Shown piece by piece: positions 61,271 to 64,000 of a DNA stretch of 64,000 nt; position 1 is the first letter of the stretch; each line of letters opens with the position of its first letter. Below the pieces are notes generated by a model. The model did not search any database and had not been told where the DNA came from. It saw only the letters and a list, made by a program, of their open reading frames with translations. Both the position numbers and the translations under genes were made by a program. This DNA comes from an uncultured Myxococcales bacterium (GTDB lineage: Bacteria > Myxococcota_A > UBA9042), in NCBI GenBank assembly GCA_903919145.1, contig CAIXGW010000157.1, positions 1-64,000 on the forward strand, given 5' to 3'.

Positions 61271-63205
61271 CTAAGGCGGCAGCTGAGCGGGCGGGGCGGC
61301 TAAAGACATGTCTTGATTATAGATTCTCTCTGAGTTGCGCCGGCCCTGGTTGTCGCGGGTGATGCGCATCTCAAAAGTTGCGCCGCCGCCAGGCGTCTCG
61401 CGGTAGGCGACGTCGCCGCCGTGCGCCATGGCCACCCGCCGCACCATCGCCAGGCCAATGCCGGTGCCGTCTTTCTTGCCGTGCGAAGCAAAGGCCTCAA
61501 ACAGGCGGTGTTGGAATTCGCGCGGCACGCCGGGGCCGTTGTCCTCTGCGGTCAGGACCAGCTGGTCGCCCTCTGAGGCCAACGTCATGGCAAAGCGCTT
61601 GCGCGGCGGTGCAGGCTGTGCTGGCTCTGGGCTTGGGGCGGCCTCGCCGTCATGGGCCAAGCGCGGTGGCTGGGCCGCGTCCATCGCATCAAACGCATCT
61701 CTGGCATTGCGCGCCAAATTGACTAGCGCCCGTAGTACCTTGTTCAGGTCAAAGCGGCCAAACCCGCGGTCCTCGCAGCGCACTTCCCACAGCACGTGGG
61801 CCCCCTCAAACACACTGGTCAGGGCGGCGCGCAGTTCTTCGGCCATATCGGGAATCAGCACCTTGCGCAGCAGCAGGTCCCGGTCGCCGCGGGCAAAGCT
61901 CAGCACCTCGCGGGTCATTTCGGTCATCTTGGCCAGCTGGGCCAGCACCAAGTCGGCCAACTGGGCGCGCTCGGCAGCATCATCTTCTAGCTTGAGCAGC
62001 TGCACGTAGCCCGAAGCGACTGTGACCGGAGTCTTGAGGTCGTGGAGCACCGCTGACAGCGCCGAGCCGATGGCCGCCAAGCGATCCTGCCGGTCCACCT
62101 GCTGGCGAGCCATCCGCTGGCCCAAAGCGTGGCCGACCTGATCGGCAGACAGCTCGACCACCCGCTCTTGCGGCAAGGTCAAGCTGGCGTGGCCTCCCGG
62201 GCGCCAGTACACCGCCATCGCTCCCACCAGGCTGTCATCGCGCTCTAGGGGCACGCACAGGCCCGCTGCGGGCACCCAGGGCAGCTGCTCTTCCGCCGCC
62301 AGTTGGGCCAGCTCGGCACAGCCCAGCTCACAGGGGTTGTAGCGCTGCGGTGAAGAAAATAGCTTTCCCATCAAACCTTTAGCTGACGGCAGCTGCAGCA
62401 GCTCAAAGCCATCGGGCCCGGTAGAGCGGTACACAATGAGACCACCGGCTTCGCAGCGTACAGCCACTTCCAGCAGGTCGGCGTCCAGCGTGCTCATGAT
62501 CCGCTCCATGACACCGCGCACCGCTTCATCCAGCGTGGCCGAGCGCGCAGCTTCGCGCTCCAGGTCGTAGAGCATGTCGATCTCGCGCACCCGGTTGGCC
62601 AAGTCGTGGCGGGCGGCGACCAATTCCTTGTTGTTGGCGGCTAGTTTCTCTGCCAGGCGGGCGTTGACAATCGAGATCGCTGCCATGGAAAGGATGGTCG
62701 CCAACAATTCTTCATCGGCGACGCTGAACCACCCGCCATTCTTGTTCAACACCTGGGCGACCGCCACCAGGTTGTCTTCGCGGTCGAGCACCGGCTGGCA
62801 CAACATCGAGCGCGTGCGGTAGCCGTTTTCCAAGTCCCAGCTGGCGTCAAAGCGGGCGTCCTGATAGGCGTCTTTGACATTGACGGTCCGGCGGGTCTGC
62901 GCAACCCAGCCGGCTATGCCTTGACCGTAGTGCAGGCGGATCTGCCTGATCGGTCCGCCCACCGCAATCGAGGTCAGGCACTCTTCGGTGTCGTCTACCA
63001 GGTAGAGGGTCGCTCGATCGGCATCGACGGCCTGGCGCACTGCGGCCAACACTTCATTGAGCAATTCCGCAAGCGACATGGGCGCAGACAGGGCTCGCGC
63101 CACCTTGGCCACGGCGGCAAGGCGCGGGTCGCGCTCGCTATTGGCGGCTTTGGAACTCACGGCGCAGTGCTCCGTTTCCCGCGAGTGCAGGCACGCTGCT
63201 AGCAT
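61271..63205 (-). CDS. Soluble histidine kinase with two GAF domains
   Basis: 644 residues, no transmembrane segment. GAF 1 (about residues 30-185) has VDADRATLYLVDDTEECLTS and GQGIAGWVAQTRRTVNVKDAYQD. A helical linker (about 185-230) joins GAF 2 (to about 375). The HisKA domain has the phospho-acceptor His388 in LHDLKTPVTVASGYVQLL. The ATPase domain has the N box NLARNARDA near residue 500, DNGPGVP near 558 and GTGIGLAMVRRVAMAHGG near 583. All catalytic residues look present. GAF 1 resembles the cyclic-nucleotide/small-ligand type; the ligand is unknown. The start is an ATG at 63205; a GTG 22 codons inside is an alternative. The response regulator at 57768-58244 is a possible partner. Confidence 0.92.
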   Translation of the reverse strand: MLAACLHSRETEHCAVSSKAANSERDPRLAAVAKVARALSAPMSLAELLNEVLAAVRQAVDADRATLYLVDDTEECLTSIAVGGPIRQIRLHYGQGIAGWVAQTRRTVNVKDAYQDARFDASWDLENGYRTRSMLCQPVLDREDNLVAVAQVLNKNGGWFSVADEELLATILSMAAISIVNARLAEKLAANNKELVAARHDLANRVREIDMLYDLEREAARSATLDEAVRGVMERIMSTLDADLLEVAVRCEAGGLIVYRSTGPDGFELLQLPSAKGLMGKLFSSPQRYNPCELGCAELAQLAAEEQLPWVPAAGLCVPLERDDSLVGAMAVYWRPGGHASLTLPQERVVELSADQVGHALGQRMARQQVDRQDRLAAIGSALSAVLHDLKTPVTVASGYVQLLKLEDDAAERAQLADLVLAQLAKMTEMTREVLSFARGDRDLLLRKVLIPDMAEELRAALTSVFEGAHVLWEVRCEDRGFGRFDLNKVLRALVNLARNARDAFDAMDAAQPPRLAHDGEAAPSPEPAQPAPPRKRFAMTLASEGDQLVLTAEDNGPGVPREFQHRLFEAFASHGKKDGTGIGLAMVRRVAMAHGGDVAYRETPGGGATFEMRITRDNQGRRNSERIYNQDMSLAAPPAQLPP

Positions 63206-63366
63206 GGACGCTATGGATGAGTGCCGTCAAGGCTGGTCTATCCGCTTGGAAATAGGACAGGTATTGGCGCGCAGCTGGGCTGCAATCGTCCGAGCCTTGC
63301 AAGCCTAGCCGCGCAAGGGCCAAACTGCGCAGCTGGCCTGCCGTGGCTGTGTTTGGGGGATGGGCA

Positions 63367-64000
63367 ATGGGTTTGGTGTTGTCAGCACTGCGAGAGCGTT
63401 CGATGGGCTTGCCAGTGGGCGCCTATCCGCTGCCGTCTTGCGCTTCGGCTGGCGATGGCGAGCGCCTGGGCGAATTGCTGGCTGCCGGGCTGGATGCCGC
63501 TTCGCTGACGGTGCCGTGGGCCGCCTGCCAAGCGCGCTTTTGGCGGGACCGCGACCGAACACGGCGGATTGTGGCGGTGGTCCACGACATTCCGGGCAAC
63601 GCCGCCGACGCCACCGTAGAAGGCCGGCTGGCCGCTTTGGGGGCCCAGGCGGTGGTGGCGTGCGGCGTCAACGCCGACAACCTGGCCCAGGATCGCCACA
63701 AACGGGCGGTTCAGGCTGCAGCGGATGTCCTTCAAGACGTCTTCAGCGAGCCCGAGCACCCCCTGGCCCTGGCCGGGTTGGCCGCGGCCCAGCTGCACCT
63801 GCTGGCGACCTACTGCGACACCGTGCTGGAGCTGGAGCGCCTTGTAGAGGCGGTGGTGGCCACAGCGCTGGCCAGCGGCGAATTGCCGGTCCCAGAGGAC
63901 CGCTGGCAGGCCGCCGCCTGGCGGGCTCTGGCGGAGGCGCTAGAGGCCAAGATTGCTCAGGTGGCTGCGGCGGCCCGCCCCGATGCCATTGCGGCGCTGC
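63367..64000 (+). CDS. Unrecognised protein, C-terminus beyond window edge (partial)
   Basis: An open frame of 211 codons runs to the last base of the window without a stop. It begins at the ATG at 63367, behind GGGGGATGGGC. No signal peptide or membrane segment is present; the sequence is Ala/Leu-rich and helical. The first third (IVAVVHDIPGNAADATVEGRL and ALGAQAVVACGVNADNLAQD) looks like an alternating beta-alpha fold. The rest is a run of amphipathic helices (QLHLLATYCDTVLELERLVEAVV). I do not recognise the family. It is divergent from the histidine kinase. Confidence 0.7.
   Translation, partial: MGLVLSALRERSMGLPVGAYPLPSCASAGDGERLGELLAAGLDAASLTVPWAACQARFWRDRDRTRRIVAVVHDIPGNAADATVEGRLAALGAQAVVACGVNADNLAQDRHKRAVQAAADVLQDVFSEPEHPLALAGLAAAQLHLLATYCDTVLELERLVEAVVATALASGELPVPEDRWQAAAWRALAEALEAKIAQVAAAARPDAIAAL

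Overview
The window is G+C-rich chromosomal DNA (about two thirds G+C by eye) from a Gram-negative bacterium with an outer membrane. The likely source is the Myxococcota or a related former deltaproteobacterial lineage such as Bradymonadia. The evidence is several lipoproteins made of Cys-rich DGNxCTxxDxC repeats behind acidic Asp/Ala/Thr-rich linkers, a Hanks-type Ser/Thr kinase, an FHA protein, parallel beta-helix and lamin-tail lipoproteins, and housekeeping genes of proteobacterial type (secA, mnmG, lgt, rpmB, rarA, pdxH). This assignment is inferred from protein style, not from a marker-gene tree. I saw no tRNA, rRNA, CRISPR array, insertion sequence or prophage.

Layout. 1-6.9 kb: two same-strand Cys-rich lipoproteins, the first cut by the window edge. 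7.2-12.6 kb: secA and a membrane Ser/Thr kinase. 12.7-16.1 kb: thioesterase, HEAT-repeat protein, DedA protein, aminotransferase. 16.1-20.7 kb: two neighbouring triple thioredoxin-fold (DsbA-like) proteins, one retaining CPYC and one almost cysteine-free. 21-28.8 kb: rarA, a double universal stress protein, a small Cys-rich lipoprotein, a Pal-like lipoprotein with a Cys-rich insert, a CpoB-like protein, mnmG, a DUF4442 protein. 29-33.3 kb: lgt, a HAD phosphatase, an acidic-linker lipoprotein, an M18 aminopeptidase. 33.4-35.8 kb: OPT transporter and rpmB, with a terminator and a 13-bp tandem repeat between them. 35.9-44.4 kb: a 1269-residue beta-helix lipoprotein, a divergent metallo-beta-lactamase-fold hydrolase, an O-antigen-ligase-like protein and a DUF4139 lipoprotein. 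44.6-50.75 kb: a 2041-residue Cys-rich lipoprotein with about 59 modules. 51-56 kb: DUF1579, pdxH, FHA, a second MBL-fold protein, an outer-membrane barrel, a second DedA. 56.1-63.2 kb: a minus-strand run with a PDZ-thioredoxin fusion, a response regulator, two lipoproteins, a cyclophilin, an FtsB-like protein and a GAF histidine kinase. 63.4 kb to the end: an unrecognised open gene.

The unifying theme is the cell envelope. The window encodes hundreds of cysteines in exported lipoproteins, the enzyme that lipidates them (Lgt), the export motor (SecA), and a set of exported thioredoxin-fold proteins that could handle their disulfides. The most interesting candidate system is this pairing: very large, strictly alternating two-module Cys-rich lipoproteins together with a triple-DsbA lipoprotein and its cysteine-poor paralogue. 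The functional link is inference.
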